DNA of 20,092 nt, from positions 1-20,092 of the forward strand of contig JAGLYJ010000014.1 of NCBI GenBank assembly GCA_023132365.1, in the 5' to 3' direction. Positions within the stretch are counted from its first letter, which is position 1; each line of letters begins with the position of its first letter. This DNA comes from Mycoplasmatota bacterium (GTDB lineage: Bacteria; Bacillota_I; Bacilli_A; Izemoplasmatales; Hujiaoplasmataceae). This document shows positions 8,414-16,275 of the stretch, one piece after another. The translations under genes were made by a program, and so were the position numbers. Below the pieces are notes generated by a model. It saw nothing but the letters and a program-made list of their open reading frames with translations, did not search any database and had not been told where the DNA came from.

Positions 8414-9030
8414 ACAAACCAGTCATTATAACAGTAGCCGGAGGGTCATCTTCTGGTAAAACCACAGTAGTAAATAAAATATTGAAAAACTTGAAAGAAC
8501 ATAGTATCGTTGTTATTAGACATGATGATTACTATAAGGATCAAAGTGAAATGACTTTAGAAGAAAGAAAAATGGTTAACTATGATCATCCTTTCTCTAT
8601 CGATAGTGATTTGTTTTATCAACAACTGTGTAATTTGATCAATGGAAAAACTATTGCGAAACCAACTTATGATTTTGTTAACCACAATAGAGCAGTTGAA
8701 ACTGAAACCATCAAGCCTGCCAAAATAATAATTTTAGAGGGTATTTTAATACTTGAAGATGAAAGAATTAGAAACCTTGCAGATATTAAATTATTTGTTG
8801 AAGCTGATGAAGATTTACGTTTCATTAGAAGACTTAAAAGAGATATGATTGAACGTGGTAGAACCTTAGATTCAGTCATAAATCAGTATTTATCTACAGT
8901 TAAACCAATGCATTATGCATTTGTTAAACCAACTAAGAGATATGCTGATGTTATCATTCCAAATGATTATCAACATGATGTAGCAGTTGATTTAATTAAC
9001 GCGAAAATAATTGCTATATTAAATAAGTAA
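8410..9030 (+). CDS. udk: Uridine/cytidine kinase
   Basis: Phosphorylates uridine and cytidine to UMP/CMP with ATP or GTP (pyrimidine salvage). 206 residues, normal length. P-loop GGSSSGKTT at 11-19; HDDYYKD near 38-44, family residues binding the nucleoside; YDHPFSID; then PTYDFVNHNR, ILEGILIL and RRLKRDMIERGR (lid region), and VKPMHYAFVKPTKRYADVII. The ribosome site AGGAGGGT (8396-8403) precedes the ATG, which overlaps the trhP2 stop as ATGA. It is the last gene of the alaS operon before a new promoter, the same position as in Bacillus (yrrO-udk-greA). Confidence 0.97.
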   Translation: MNKPVIITVAGGSSSGKTTVVNKILKNLKEHSIVVIRHDDYYKDQSEMTLEERKMVNYDHPFSIDSDLFYQQLCNLINGKTIAKPTYDFVNHNRAVETETIKPAKIIILEGILILEDERIRNLADIKLFVEADEDLRFIRRLKRDMIERGRTLDSVINQYLSTVKPMHYAFVKPTKRYADVIIPNDYQHDVAVDLINAKIIAILNK

Positions 9031-9034
9031 TATA

Positions 9035-9043
9035 TGATATAAT
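9035..9043 (+). promoter_or_regulatory. Extended -10 promoter upstream of greA
   Basis: TGATATAAT at 9035-9043 is a perfect TGN-TATAAT extended -10, placed 5 nt after the udk stop. The only -35-like hexamer, TTGCTA at 9011-9016 inside udk, would leave a 21-nt spacer, too long, so the extended -10 probably carries the activity. Expected transcription start is near 9050, with the SD AAGGAG at 9058-9063. Confidence 0.7.
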
Positions 9044-9072
9044 AAATTGCATTTTATAAGGAGAGATTAATT

Positions 9073-9555
9073 ATGGAAAATAACTATCAATTAACCGAAG
9101 CAGGCTTTGCACAATTAGAGAATGAATTGCAAGAGCTTAAAGGTGAAAAAAGAAATAAAAATTTAGAAGCGTTGAAAGAAGCGAGATCTCAAGGAGATTT
9201 ATCAGAAAATGCCGATTACGATGCAGCTAGAGATGAACAAGCACGTATTGAGGGCCGTGTTAAAGAAATTGAAAATATTTTAAAGCACTCTGAAATTATT
9301 AAAGAGAACAGTCGAACAAGAACAATTGCTATCGGTAAAACAGTAACCTTAAATATATTCCACAATGATAAGCAAATAATGGAAAACAAAGTTTATATTA
9401 TAGTAGGAAATTTAGAAGCTAATCCATTCAAAGGGAAGATTTCTAATGAATCTCCACTGGGCAAAGTATTGATTGGAAACAAGAAGAATAAGACAGTTAC
9501 TTACAAAGCAGAAAGTGGACTAATTATGAAAGTGGAAATTGTTGACGTAAAGTAA
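9073..9555 (+). CDS. greA: Transcription elongation factor GreA
   Basis: Rescues backtracked RNA polymerase by stimulating cleavage of the transcript 3' end inside the secondary channel. 160 residues, normal. The N-terminal coiled coil (about 8-75) has at its tip GDLSENADYDAA, with Asp42 and Glu45 as the conserved acidic pair. The FKBP-like C-terminal domain has PFKGKISNESPLGKVLIG (about 117-134). SD AAGGAG is 9 nt before the ATG. In Bacillus the next genes are yrrS and the penicillin-binding protein gene yrrR; here mtnN follows after 23 nt. Confidence 0.97.
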   Translation: MENNYQLTEAGFAQLENELQELKGEKRNKNLEALKEARSQGDLSENADYDAARDEQARIEGRVKEIENILKHSEIIKENSRTRTIAIGKTVTLNIFHNDKQIMENKVYIIVGNLEANPFKGKISNESPLGKVLIGNKKNKTVTYKAESGLIMKVEIVDVK

Positions 9556-9578
9556 GAATAGTTAATGAGGTGTTGTAA

Positions 9579-10274
9579 ATGATAGGTATTATAGGAGCAA
9601 TGGATAAAGAGCTCAATTTATATTTCCAACATATGTTGATTAAGAAAACTGATATGATTGGAGATAAAACATTCTATATTGGTAAAATTCATAATCATGA
9701 AGTAGTAGTAGTGAAATCTGGTGTTGGAAAAGTTAACGCAGCTATAACTGCGACAATTTTACTAACACGCTATAAACCAAGACTAGTTATTAACACTGGT
9801 GTTGCAGGTGGATTATCACCAATAAGTGTAGGTGATATATTGCTAGCAAAAGGCATAGCATACTTTGATGTTTCTTTAACAGAAATAGATGATATTCCCT
9901 TTGGTAAAATGGCAGATGATCCATTATTAATAATGATGAATGAACATTACTTAGAAAAAGCAGAAAATCATTTCAAGAAACTTGGATATAATTATAAGAT
10001 TGGTAATTTAGTATCAGGTGATAAATTTATTACTTCTAAAAAAGATATTCGCAAGATACTTAGAAATGTTGATAATGTTCTAGGTGTAGAAATGGAAGGG
10101 ATGGCAATAGCCCTAACTTGTTATAAATTCAATATTCCATTTATTTCAATTAGAGGTGTTTCTGATGTTATTGATTCTAGACATCAAAAAGTTGATTATG
10201 TTGATGCTAGTAAAGATGTCTCAGAAAAAACGACTAAATTTGTTTTAACCTTTCTAGAGGCGTTTGATGAATAA
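9579..10274 (+). CDS. mtnN: 5'-methylthioadenosine/S-adenosylhomocysteine nucleosidase
   Basis: Cleaves adenine from methylthioadenosine, S-adenosylhomocysteine and 5'-deoxyadenosine, relieving product inhibition of SAM enzymes. That suits a cluster with SAM methyltransferases and a radical SAM protein. 231 residues, normal. IGIIGAMDKE with Glu11; SGVGKVNAA at 47-55; NTGVAGGL at 72-79; VSGDKF at 145-150; VEMEGMA at 170-176 with Glu173; IRGVSDVID at 191-199 with catalytic Asp196. SD GAGGTG at 9567-9572. It overlaps the next gene by 8 nt. Confidence 0.97.
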   Translation: MIGIIGAMDKELNLYFQHMLIKKTDMIGDKTFYIGKIHNHEVVVVKSGVGKVNAAITATILLTRYKPRLVINTGVAGGLSPISVGDILLAKGIAYFDVSLTEIDDIPFGKMADDPLLIMMNEHYLEKAENHFKKLGYNYKIGNLVSGDKFITSKKDIRKILRNVDNVLGVEMEGMAIALTCYKFNIPFISIRGVSDVIDSRHQKVDYVDASKDVSEKTTKFVLTFLEAFDE

Positions 10275-10959
10275 AATAAAACTTGGTAATAAATACTTTT
10301 ATTATCAAGTTTTTTACAAAAACATCAAAAATATGTACCTAAGAATAAATAAAGATATTCTTAAAATAACTTGCAATAGCCATTTATCTCAGAAACAAAT
10401 CGAAAGTTTTATTTACAGAAGTGAAACCAGTATTCTTAATAAAGCTGAGATTCAATCAAAAAAAATCCCATTATATAATCAAGAAGAAATGCTTGTTTTT
10501 GGTGAAGAATATTCGATAAGTTATAGCCATTCAAGACCTAGAAATAGTTATTTTATGAGAGAAAATGAAATAGTTATTACTTTTAAAAGAGATTATTTTG
10601 ATACAGGTTACATAGAAAAAATTTATAAAGAATTGCTTATAAATCAAATGACTAAAATATATAATGAAGAGTATTCATTAATTTCTAAATATTTTAGTAT
10701 TGATAATCTAACTTTTAAGGGTCAACTTATGAAATCTAGATTTGGTAGTTGTATTCCTAAGAAGAGAATAATCAAATTGAATTCTATGTTAAGCCGCTTT
10801 AATATTGATTATATTAGAGTAGTTTTAATTCATGAGTTAATACATCTAGAAGTTCACAATCATCAAGAAGAGTTTTATAAATATATGAATATCTGGATTC
10901 CAGAATACAAACAATTCATTAAAAACTTGAATATGTTAACAAGAAAGTATGTGACGTAA
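10267..10959 (+). CDS. YgjP-type (M48/SprT-like) zinc metallopeptidase-fold protein
   Basis: DUF45/YgjP family protein with a zinc-protease core; the cellular substrate is unknown. 230 residues. The family stretch SRFGSC (Arg-Phe-Gly-Ser-Cys, near 157-162) is followed by VLIHELIHLEVHNHQEEFY. His189-Glu190-x-x-His193 gives two zinc ligands and the catalytic Glu, and His199 in NHQEEF is the likely third ligand. The start ATG 10267 is preferred over TTG 10264 because AGAGG (10256-10260) lies 6 nt before it. It overlaps the end of mtnN by 8 nt. The next gene begins directly after its stop, so it is in the same transcript. Family certain, role not. Confidence 0.88.
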   Translation: MNKIKLGNKYFYYQVFYKNIKNMYLRINKDILKITCNSHLSQKQIESFIYRSETSILNKAEIQSKKIPLYNQEEMLVFGEEYSISYSHSRPRNSYFMRENEIVITFKRDYFDTGYIEKIYKELLINQMTKIYNEEYSLISKYFSIDNLTFKGQLMKSRFGSCIPKKRIIKLNSMLSRFNIDYIRVVLIHELIHLEVHNHQEEFYKYMNIWIPEYKQFIKNLNMLTRKYVT

Positions 10960-12759
10960 ATGCCTTTTCTACCAATAGATAGACATGAAATGCAAGAATT
11001 AAATATTGATACTCCAGACTTTGTTTTAGTAAGCGGTGATGCATATTGCGATCATCCATCTTTTGGGGTAGCTATCATCGGTAGGGTTTTAGAGAGACAC
11101 GGATTTAGTGTTTGTATTTTGAGTCAACCTGATGTAAATAATCCTAACGCTTTCTTAGAATTTGGATTGCCCAGATTAGGGTGGTTGGTAACTTCAGGAA
11201 ATATTGACTCAATGGTTAATCACTATACGGTAACAAAAAGAAAACGAAGGAAAGACAATTACACCCCTGGCGGAGTAATGGGTAAAAGGCCAGATAGAGC
11301 AGTTGTTAGATATTCAGAAGTGATTAGAAAAATTGATAAAAAAGGTGCGATTATTCTAGGCGGTATTGAAAGTTCACTTAGAAGATTTGCTCATTATGAT
11401 TACTGGAGTGACACTGTAAATAAAAGCATTTTACTAGATGCAAAAGCTGATTTGCTAGTTTTTGGAATGGGAGAACTTGCTATTATTGAAGTAGCTGAAG
11501 CACTTAAATCCGGTATGGCTATTGAATATTTGACTTATATATCTGGGACTTTAGTAAAAACCAAAGATAAAAATTTTATACCTGATAATGCTATCTATTT
11601 ACCTAGTTTTAAAGAAATCACTTCTAATAGAGAAGCTTATGCAAAGTCGTTTATGAAGCAATATACTAATCAAGACAGTTTTGTTGGTAAACCATTAGTT
11701 GAAACATATGAAGGTATTTATATTTTGCAAAATATTCCTATGAGAACTCTAACAAGATTTGAAATGGATGAAGTATATGATTTGCCATTTATGAGAGCTC
11801 CTCATCCAAAATTAGAAAAAATAGGTCACATTCCTGCAATGGATGAAATCAAGTTTTCTATCACAGCTAATAGAGGTTGTTTTGGAGGCTGTAGTTTTTG
11901 TGCTTTAACAAGTCATCAAGGTAGAGCTGTTCAATCAAGATCAAAAGAATCAATTGTTAAGGAAGCAAAAAAAATAATTAATGATGAAAATTTTAAAGGT
12001 TACATTCATGATGTTGGTGGACCAACTGCAAACTTTTATAATATTGCTTGTCAAAAACAGGTTACTAAAGGTGTTTGTCAATTTAAATCATGTCTGGATC
12101 AAGTGCCATGTAAACAATTAGAAGTAAGCCATGAAGACTACTTAGATATATTAAGAACTTTAAGAGAATTAGATGGAGTTAAGAAAGTCTTTGTCAGATC
12201 TGGCATTAGATATGATTATGTAATGTATGATAAAAATCCTGATTTCTTTAATGAATTGGTTGAGCATCATGTATCAGGTCAATTAAAAGTAGCACCTGAA
12301 CATGTTAGTCCAAACGTTTTAAAAGCAATGGGGAAACCAAATAGAGAGTTGTATGATAAATTTGTGAAAAAGTATTATCAGATAAATAAGAAATTAGGTA
12401 AAAATCAATTCCTTGTACCATATCTTATGTCAAGTCACCCTGGTTCTACTTTAGAAGATGCAATTATTCTTGCTGAATATGTTAGAGATATGAATTATAA
12501 TCCTGAACAAGTCCAAGATTTTTATCCTACACCTATGTCCTCAGCAACAACTATGTACTACACTGGGTTAAATCCAAAAACAATGCAACCAATTTATGTT
12601 GCTAAAAGCAGACAAGATAAAGCTATGCAAAGAGCATTAATTCAATATCGTAATCCAAAGAATTATGATTTAGTTTATAGTGCACTTAAGAAAGCTAATC
12701 GCTTTGATTTAATTGGATATGGAAAAGAATGTTTAATTAAACCAAGAAAATATAGATAA
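10960..12759 (+). CDS. ygiQ: YgiQ family radical SAM protein (UPF0313)
   Basis: Radical SAM enzyme of the YgiQ family; the reaction is unknown. 599 residues, at the short end for the family. The N-terminal domain has GDAYCDHPSFGVAIIGRVLE (26-45) and the family stretch GGIESSLRRFAHYDYWSD (134-151). The cluster motif RGCFGGCSFC has Cys307, Cys311 and Cys314 (C-x3-C-x2-C). A second Cys-rich part (ACQKQVTKGVCQFKSC and on, near 365-390) is also typical. The C-terminal part has QVQDFYPTPMSSATTMYYTG. The ATG abuts the previous stop and has only a weak SD, but MPFLPIDRHEM is the usual family N-terminus. A terminator follows, so it ends the greA unit. Confidence 0.95.
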   Translation: MPFLPIDRHEMQELNIDTPDFVLVSGDAYCDHPSFGVAIIGRVLERHGFSVCILSQPDVNNPNAFLEFGLPRLGWLVTSGNIDSMVNHYTVTKRKRRKDNYTPGGVMGKRPDRAVVRYSEVIRKIDKKGAIILGGIESSLRRFAHYDYWSDTVNKSILLDAKADLLVFGMGELAIIEVAEALKSGMAIEYLTYISGTLVKTKDKNFIPDNAIYLPSFKEITSNREAYAKSFMKQYTNQDSFVGKPLVETYEGIYILQNIPMRTLTRFEMDEVYDLPFMRAPHPKLEKIGHIPAMDEIKFSITANRGCFGGCSFCALTSHQGRAVQSRSKESIVKEAKKIINDENFKGYIHDVGGPTANFYNIACQKQVTKGVCQFKSCLDQVPCKQLEVSHEDYLDILRTLRELDGVKKVFVRSGIRYDYVMYDKNPDFFNELVEHHVSGQLKVAPEHVSPNVLKAMGKPNRELYDKFVKKYYQINKKLGKNQFLVPYLMSSHPGSTLEDAIILAEYVRDMNYNPEQVQDFYPTPMSSATTMYYTGLNPKTMQPIYVAKSRQDKAMQRALIQYRNPKNYDLVYSALKKANRFDLIGYGKECLIKPRKYR

Positions 12760-12782
12760 TAATTAAATATATTAGACAATAG

Positions 12783-12814
12783 AAACACTAATATAACAAT
12801 TTTAGTGTTTTTTT
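12783..12814 (+). terminator. Intrinsic terminator after ygiQ
   Basis: AAACACTAA (12783-12791) pairs perfectly with TTAGTGTTT (12802-12810) around a 10-nt loop. The T run extends to 12814. It separates the greA-ygiQ unit from the yqeG operon. Confidence 0.85.
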
Positions 12815-12830
12815 ATGAAAATATTATATA

Positions 12831-12838
12831 TCGGCCGA
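12831..12838. repeat. GC-rich perfect palindrome upstream of the yqeG promoter
   Basis: TCGGCCGA is an 8-bp perfect palindrome ending 6 nt before the -35 box, in surroundings that are nearly pure A/T. The position would suit an upstream operator, but a single short palindrome is weak evidence. Confidence 0.35.
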
Positions 12839-12844
12839 AAAAAA

Positions 12845-12873
12845 TAGACAATTCATTGTTTTTTAGGTATAAT
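12845..12873 (+). promoter_or_regulatory. Sigma-A type promoter of the yqeG-yqeM operon
   Basis: -35 TAGACA (12845-12850, five of six consensus bases), a 17-nt spacer, and -10 TATAAT (12868-12873). Expected start is near 12880, giving a leader of about 18 nt that contains the strong SD GGAGG (12887-12891). Confidence 0.85.
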
Positions 12874-12897
12874 TAAAGTAAGATTTGGAGGCAAAAT

Positions 12898-13458
12898 ATG
12901 CTTGAATTATTATTTAATAAACGACATTTTTATCCAAATGAATATAAAAAAACAGTTTATGATATAGATTTACAGGATTTATGGAATAGCAACATAAGAA
13001 TTATTATGCTAGATTTAGATAATACACTTTTATCATATGATGAATATAAAGCTACAAGTAAAATTCATCAACTTTTTGAAACGATAAAACGGATAGGTTT
13101 TAAAATATATATTATCTCTAATAACAAGAAAGAAAGAGTTCGTTCTTTTGCGAAACAAGTTGCAGCAAGATATGTTTACAGCGCTAACAAACCTTTTAAA
13201 CTTGGTTTTAAGAGAGCACTCAAATATGCTAATTACCCAAACCCTGAAACAGTTTGTTTGGTTGGAGATCAATTTATGACAGATGTTTTAGGTGGTAGAA
13301 GGATGAATTTTTATGTTATAGTAGTTAATACTATCAAGAGAAAGGGAGAGAAATGGTTCACTAAAATCAGTAAGTATTATGAACGAAGAATCTTACGAAG
13401 ATTATTAAGAACTGACCCGGATTTTTATTACAATATGAAATTAGATGAGAAGAGGTAA
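12898..13458 (+). CDS. yqeG: YqeG family HAD-IIIA phosphatase
   Basis: HAD-superfamily phosphatase of the YqeG type. Related proteins in yeast (Gep4) and plants dephosphorylate phosphatidylglycerophosphate, so a part in phosphatidylglycerol synthesis is possible but unproven here. 186 residues. Motif I MLDLDNTLL has the nucleophile Asp39 and the acid/base Asp41; motif II ISNN (73-76); Lys98 in NKPFKLGF is the motif III lysine; motif IV LVGDQFMTDVLGG (121-133) has Asp124 and Asp129. The C-terminal end is basic and may touch the membrane surface. The ATG follows GGAGG by 6 nt. It is the first gene of the operon, as in Bacillus, with yqeH directly behind. Confidence 0.93.
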   Translation: MLELLFNKRHFYPNEYKKTVYDIDLQDLWNSNIRIIMLDLDNTLLSYDEYKATSKIHQLFETIKRIGFKIYIISNNKKERVRSFAKQVAARYVYSANKPFKLGFKRALKYANYPNPETVCLVGDQFMTDVLGGRRMNFYVIVVNTIKRKGEKWFTKISKYYERRILRRLLRTDPDFYYNMKLDEKR

Positions 13459-13461
13459 CAC

Positions 13462-14580
13462 ATGAAGGAACTTTATTGCAAAGGTTGCGGCGCAATTATT
13501 CAGACTGAAGATAATACTCTGCCAGGATATGTAAATGAAAAAATTATGGAATCTTATAAACCTAGCAATATGATTTGCCAAAGGTGTTTTAGAATTCGCC
13601 ACTATAATGAAGTGTATCCATACACAGTTTCAAATAGTGATTATGTAAAAATAATCGAAAAAATTAAAGAAGAAAATGCATTAATCGTAAAGATTGTTGA
13701 TATATTTGATTTTTCAGGTTCATTTGTACCAGCTATTAAAACACTAACAGGAAATGAAGATGTTTTATTAGTGGGTAATAAAATGGATTTATTACCTAAA
13801 AATGTTAAGCCTAAAAAAATCCTTAATTGGTTAAAATTAATGTTAGCTACACAAGGCTTTACTGTGTTAGATTCAATTTTAGTTTCCGCTAAATATGGCG
13901 GTAATTTTGACGAATTATGGGAACTAATTAAAAAATATAAAGGCAGTAGAAATGTTTATATTGTAGGGTGTTCAAATGTTGGTAAATCAAAAATTGTAAA
14001 CCAAATATTGAAAAGATATTTAGGTGAACCAGCTGATGTTTTAACAGTATCAACCTCACCAAGAACAACAATTGGATTGATAGGATTTCCACTTTTAGAT
14101 GGGTCGATAATTTATGACACTCCAGGGGTTATTAATAAACATCAATATATGCATTATTTGACTAGACCATCTTATAAGCTTACAGTACCAAAGAAAGAGA
14201 TTAAGCCACTTATATTTCAACTATATGAAGGGCAAACTTTATATTTTGGAGGATTAGGGAGACTCGATATTATCAGCGGGGAAACCGGTGATAAAATTTC
14301 AGTTATTACTTATTTCGCTAATACTTTAAATATTCATCGCACTAAAACAATCAACGCTGATGAATTATATCGTACTAAAAAATATTCTCTTCTAAGCCCG
14401 CCATTCTCACCTGAAGAAGATACACCGAAATGGGTATATCACGAATTCAGAATTAGAGATAATCAAAAGTATGATATTGTTTTCTCAGGACTTGGATTTG
14501 TTACTCTACGAGCGCCTTTCCATATTAGAGCGTATGCACCATTTGTTGTAGGGATATATACAAGGCTAGCTATTATATGA
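13462..14580 (+). CDS. yqeH: YqeH circularly permuted GTPase, 30S ribosome assembly
   Basis: GTPase required for 30S subunit maturation. 372 residues. An N-terminal zinc finger has Cys6, Cys9, Cys39 and Cys42 (CKGC and CQRC). The GTPase motifs come in permuted order: G4 NKMD at 106-109, G5 SAK at 142-144, G1 GCSNVGKS at 169-176, G2 threonines near 202-203, G3 DTPG at 219-222. This G4-G5-G1-G3 order is diagnostic. The C-terminal domain follows as in the family. SD AGAGG (13451-13455) is 6 nt upstream. The stop overlaps yqeK by 4 nt (ATGA). In Bacillus aroE, yhbY and nadD lie between yqeH and yqeK; all are absent here. Confidence 0.97.
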   Translation: MKELYCKGCGAIIQTEDNTLPGYVNEKIMESYKPSNMICQRCFRIRHYNEVYPYTVSNSDYVKIIEKIKEENALIVKIVDIFDFSGSFVPAIKTLTGNEDVLLVGNKMDLLPKNVKPKKILNWLKLMLATQGFTVLDSILVSAKYGGNFDELWELIKKYKGSRNVYIVGCSNVGKSKIVNQILKRYLGEPADVLTVSTSPRTTIGLIGFPLLDGSIIYDTPGVINKHQYMHYLTRPSYKLTVPKKEIKPLIFQLYEGQTLYFGGLGRLDIISGETGDKISVITYFANTLNIHRTKTINADELYRTKKYSLLSPPFSPEEDTPKWVYHEFRIRDNQKYDIVFSGLGFVTLRAPFHIRAYAPFVVGIYTRLAII

Positions 14581-15155
14581 TAAAGAAGGATCTTATCAAG
14601 CAAATTGAAGCATATTTAGTAAAAAAATTTAAAGAACCAAATAAACGCTTAAAACATATATATAATGTAAAAAAAGTCGCAAGCACATTAGGTAAAATAT
14701 ATAATGCTGATATTCCTAGTGTTGTTGTGGCTTCTTATTTGCATGATGCAACAAAAGATGACACCAATGAAGAAAACATCGAATTAGCGAGTAATCTTAT
14801 TAATGATGATACTCCTAAAGCATGTATCCATGCATATGCTGCACATAACTTAGCAAAAACAATGTTTAAAATTGACGATTTAGATATTCTAAATGCAATC
14901 AAGTTTCATTGTTCTGGAAGATCAAAAATGTCTATGTTAGAAAAAATTATATATGTTAGTGATTTTATTGAAGAAGATAGACCTTTTGTGACAACTGAAC
15001 TAAGAGAGTTAGCTAAAACAAATATTGATAAAACTGTGTATTTAATTATGGTACAAACAAAAGAGTACATATTAAAAAACAAACAAGAATTCTCTTCTTA
15101 TACAGAAGAAGCAATTCTATTTTATAAGAAGAAAGCGGAGGAATTTGATGACTGA
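14577..15155 (+). CDS. yqeK: YqeK HD-domain hydrolase, probable Ap4A pyrophosphohydrolase
   Basis: HD-superfamily phosphohydrolase. Characterised YqeK proteins split diadenosine tetraphosphate symmetrically to ADP. 192 residues. Metal ligands expected for the HD fold: His27 (LKHIYNV), His56-Asp57 (SYLHDATKD), a His in CIHAYAAH (85 or 90), His111 (IKFHCSG) and Asp129 (IYVSDFIEEDRP). The SDF-E-DRPF stretch is typical of YqeK rather than of other HD proteins. Translation is coupled to yqeH by an ATGA overlap. The usual neighbour nadD is missing. It overlaps rsfS by 8 nt. Confidence 0.94.
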   Translation: MIKKDLIKQIEAYLVKKFKEPNKRLKHIYNVKKVASTLGKIYNADIPSVVVASYLHDATKDDTNEENIELASNLINDDTPKACIHAYAAHNLAKTMFKIDDLDILNAIKFHCSGRSKMSMLEKIIYVSDFIEEDRPFVTTELRELAKTNIDKTVYLIMVQTKEYILKNKQEFSSYTEEAILFYKKKAEEFDD

Positions 15156-15492
15156 TATTTTAAAGACAGCTTACAACGCACTAAGTAACTTAAAATTAGA
15201 GGATATAATTATTTATGATTTTCGCAATTATTCACCTTATTATGATTTTCAAATAATCGCAAGTGCAAGTAATGAACGACAAGCAAAAGCTGCGATAACA
15301 CATATAAAAGAAGCATTACCTAATGATTACGAATTTCGTGTAGAAGGCGGAAATAGTGGTCGTTGGATATTAATTGACCTAAAATCGATAATTATCCATG
15401 TTATGCATGAAGAAGACAGAGAATTCTATCAAATTGAAAAAATATTTTTTGAGCGAGAGAAAATTTCTATTGGAGAAGAAAATGGATTATGA
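15148..15492 (+). CDS. rsfS: Ribosomal silencing factor RsfS
   Basis: Binds ribosomal protein uL14 on the 50S subunit and blocks subunit joining during nutrient limitation. 114 residues. Family pattern: LEDIIIYDFR, then YDFQIIASASNERQAKAA, a Gly-Trp turn SGRWILIDLKSIIIHVM, and REFYQIEKIF near the end. The ATG at 15148 is preferred over TTG 15145 because GGAGG (15137-15141) lies 6 nt before it. It overlaps yqeK by 8 nt and yqeM by 11 nt. Confidence 0.96.
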   Translation: MTDILKTAYNALSNLKLEDIIIYDFRNYSPYYDFQIIASASNERQAKAAITHIKEALPNDYEFRVEGGNSGRWILIDLKSIIIHVMHEEDREFYQIEKIFFEREKISIGEENGL

Positions 15493-16159
15493 TTTACTAG
15501 CAACTTTTTATGATTCCTTCATAGACCCTGATGTCTATGAAGAATACATTAAATTAATAAATCAATATACTTCAGTTGGAAGTGTATTGGATATTGGATG
15601 TGGAACAGGAACACTTTCAATTGAATTAGCTAAAGCAGGTTATGATGTAGTAGCTACTGATTTAAGTGAAGACATGTTGCAAGTTGTTAGTTATAGAGCG
15701 AAAGATGAAGGCGTAACTCTAGAAATAGCTATGTACGATTTGCTTGATCCAATTGATTTTTTATTTGATAATATAATTGCATCAATGGATGTTATTAATC
15801 ATTTAACAGATTTAGAAGATGTTGAATTTGGATTCACGAATATATATAATACTTTGAAACCAAATGGAATCTTTATTTTCGATGTTTTAAGTGCAGAATA
15901 TATTGATGCTCTAGATGGATATGTTGAAAATGATGAAGAGTTTAATTTTAGATGGGAATCACATAAAGGTGACAAAGAACATTCTATCATTCATAACATT
16001 TATGTTACTGTAGATGAAGAAGAAGAGATGTCAACAATCTTTGAAGTAACTCATGACTTCTTCGAATATGAGAAAATATTTAAAAAAATAGGATTTAAAC
16101 AGCTAGATTCAATTGTTTTACCTGAAAGAACAATTTACGTTTTGCATAAATCTGAGTAA
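15482..16159 (+). CDS. yqeM: YqeM-like class I SAM-dependent methyltransferase
   Basis: Class I methyltransferase of unknown substrate, in the place of Bacillus yqeM behind rsfS. 225 residues. SAM motif I VLDIGCGTGTLS near 36-47; motif II acidic residue in VVATDLSEDM; then a motif IV-like stretch FDNIIASMDVINHL. The ATG at 15482 is chosen because GGAG (15472-15475) precedes it by 6 nt and the protein then opens MDYDLLATFYDSF, typical of this family. A farther upstream ATG at 15398 would add 28 basic residues encoded inside rsfS and has no support. It is followed by a terminator, so it closes the yqe operon. Confidence 0.93.
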   Translation: MDYDLLATFYDSFIDPDVYEEYIKLINQYTSVGSVLDIGCGTGTLSIELAKAGYDVVATDLSEDMLQVVSYRAKDEGVTLEIAMYDLLDPIDFLFDNIIASMDVINHLTDLEDVEFGFTNIYNTLKPNGIFIFDVLSAEYIDALDGYVENDEEFNFRWESHKGDKEHSIIHNIYVTVDEEEEMSTIFEVTHDFFEYEKIFKKIGFKQLDSIVLPERTIYVLHKSE

Positions 16160-16199
16160 ATATTAACTAGAACTTACACACATTATACTTAAATGCATT

Positions 16200-16230
16200 A
16201 AAGCTATGAGCGAGTCTCTTGGCTTTTTTT
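16200..16230 (+). terminator. Intrinsic terminator after yqeM
   Basis: AAAGCTATGAG (16200-16210) pairs with CTCTTGGCTTT (16216-16226) with one T-T mismatch and one G-T pair. The loop is CGAGT and the T run reaches 16230. It closes the yqe operon before ldh. The rest of 16160-16275 holds only the ldh -10 and SD. Confidence 0.88.
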
Positions 16231-16246
16231 AAATTGATATTAGTAG

Positions 16247-16252
16247 TATAAT
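16247..16252 (+). promoter_or_regulatory. Probable -10 box of the ldh promoter
   Basis: Consensus TATAAT. At normal spacing the -35 would fall in the T run of the preceding terminator (around 16224-16229), a poor match. The start point would be close to 16259, right at the SD GAGGAG (16259-16264), so the leader would be very short. A promoter is needed here because a terminator lies directly upstream. Confidence 0.55.
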
Positions 16253-16275
16253 TACAATGAGGAGTGTGATAAATC

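Noticed and set aside
15398..15481. Upstream ATG that would extend yqeM by 28 residues
   Set aside because: The extension is the out-of-frame reading of the rsfS end, with no SD. ATG 15482 has GGAG at the right distance and the family N-terminus.
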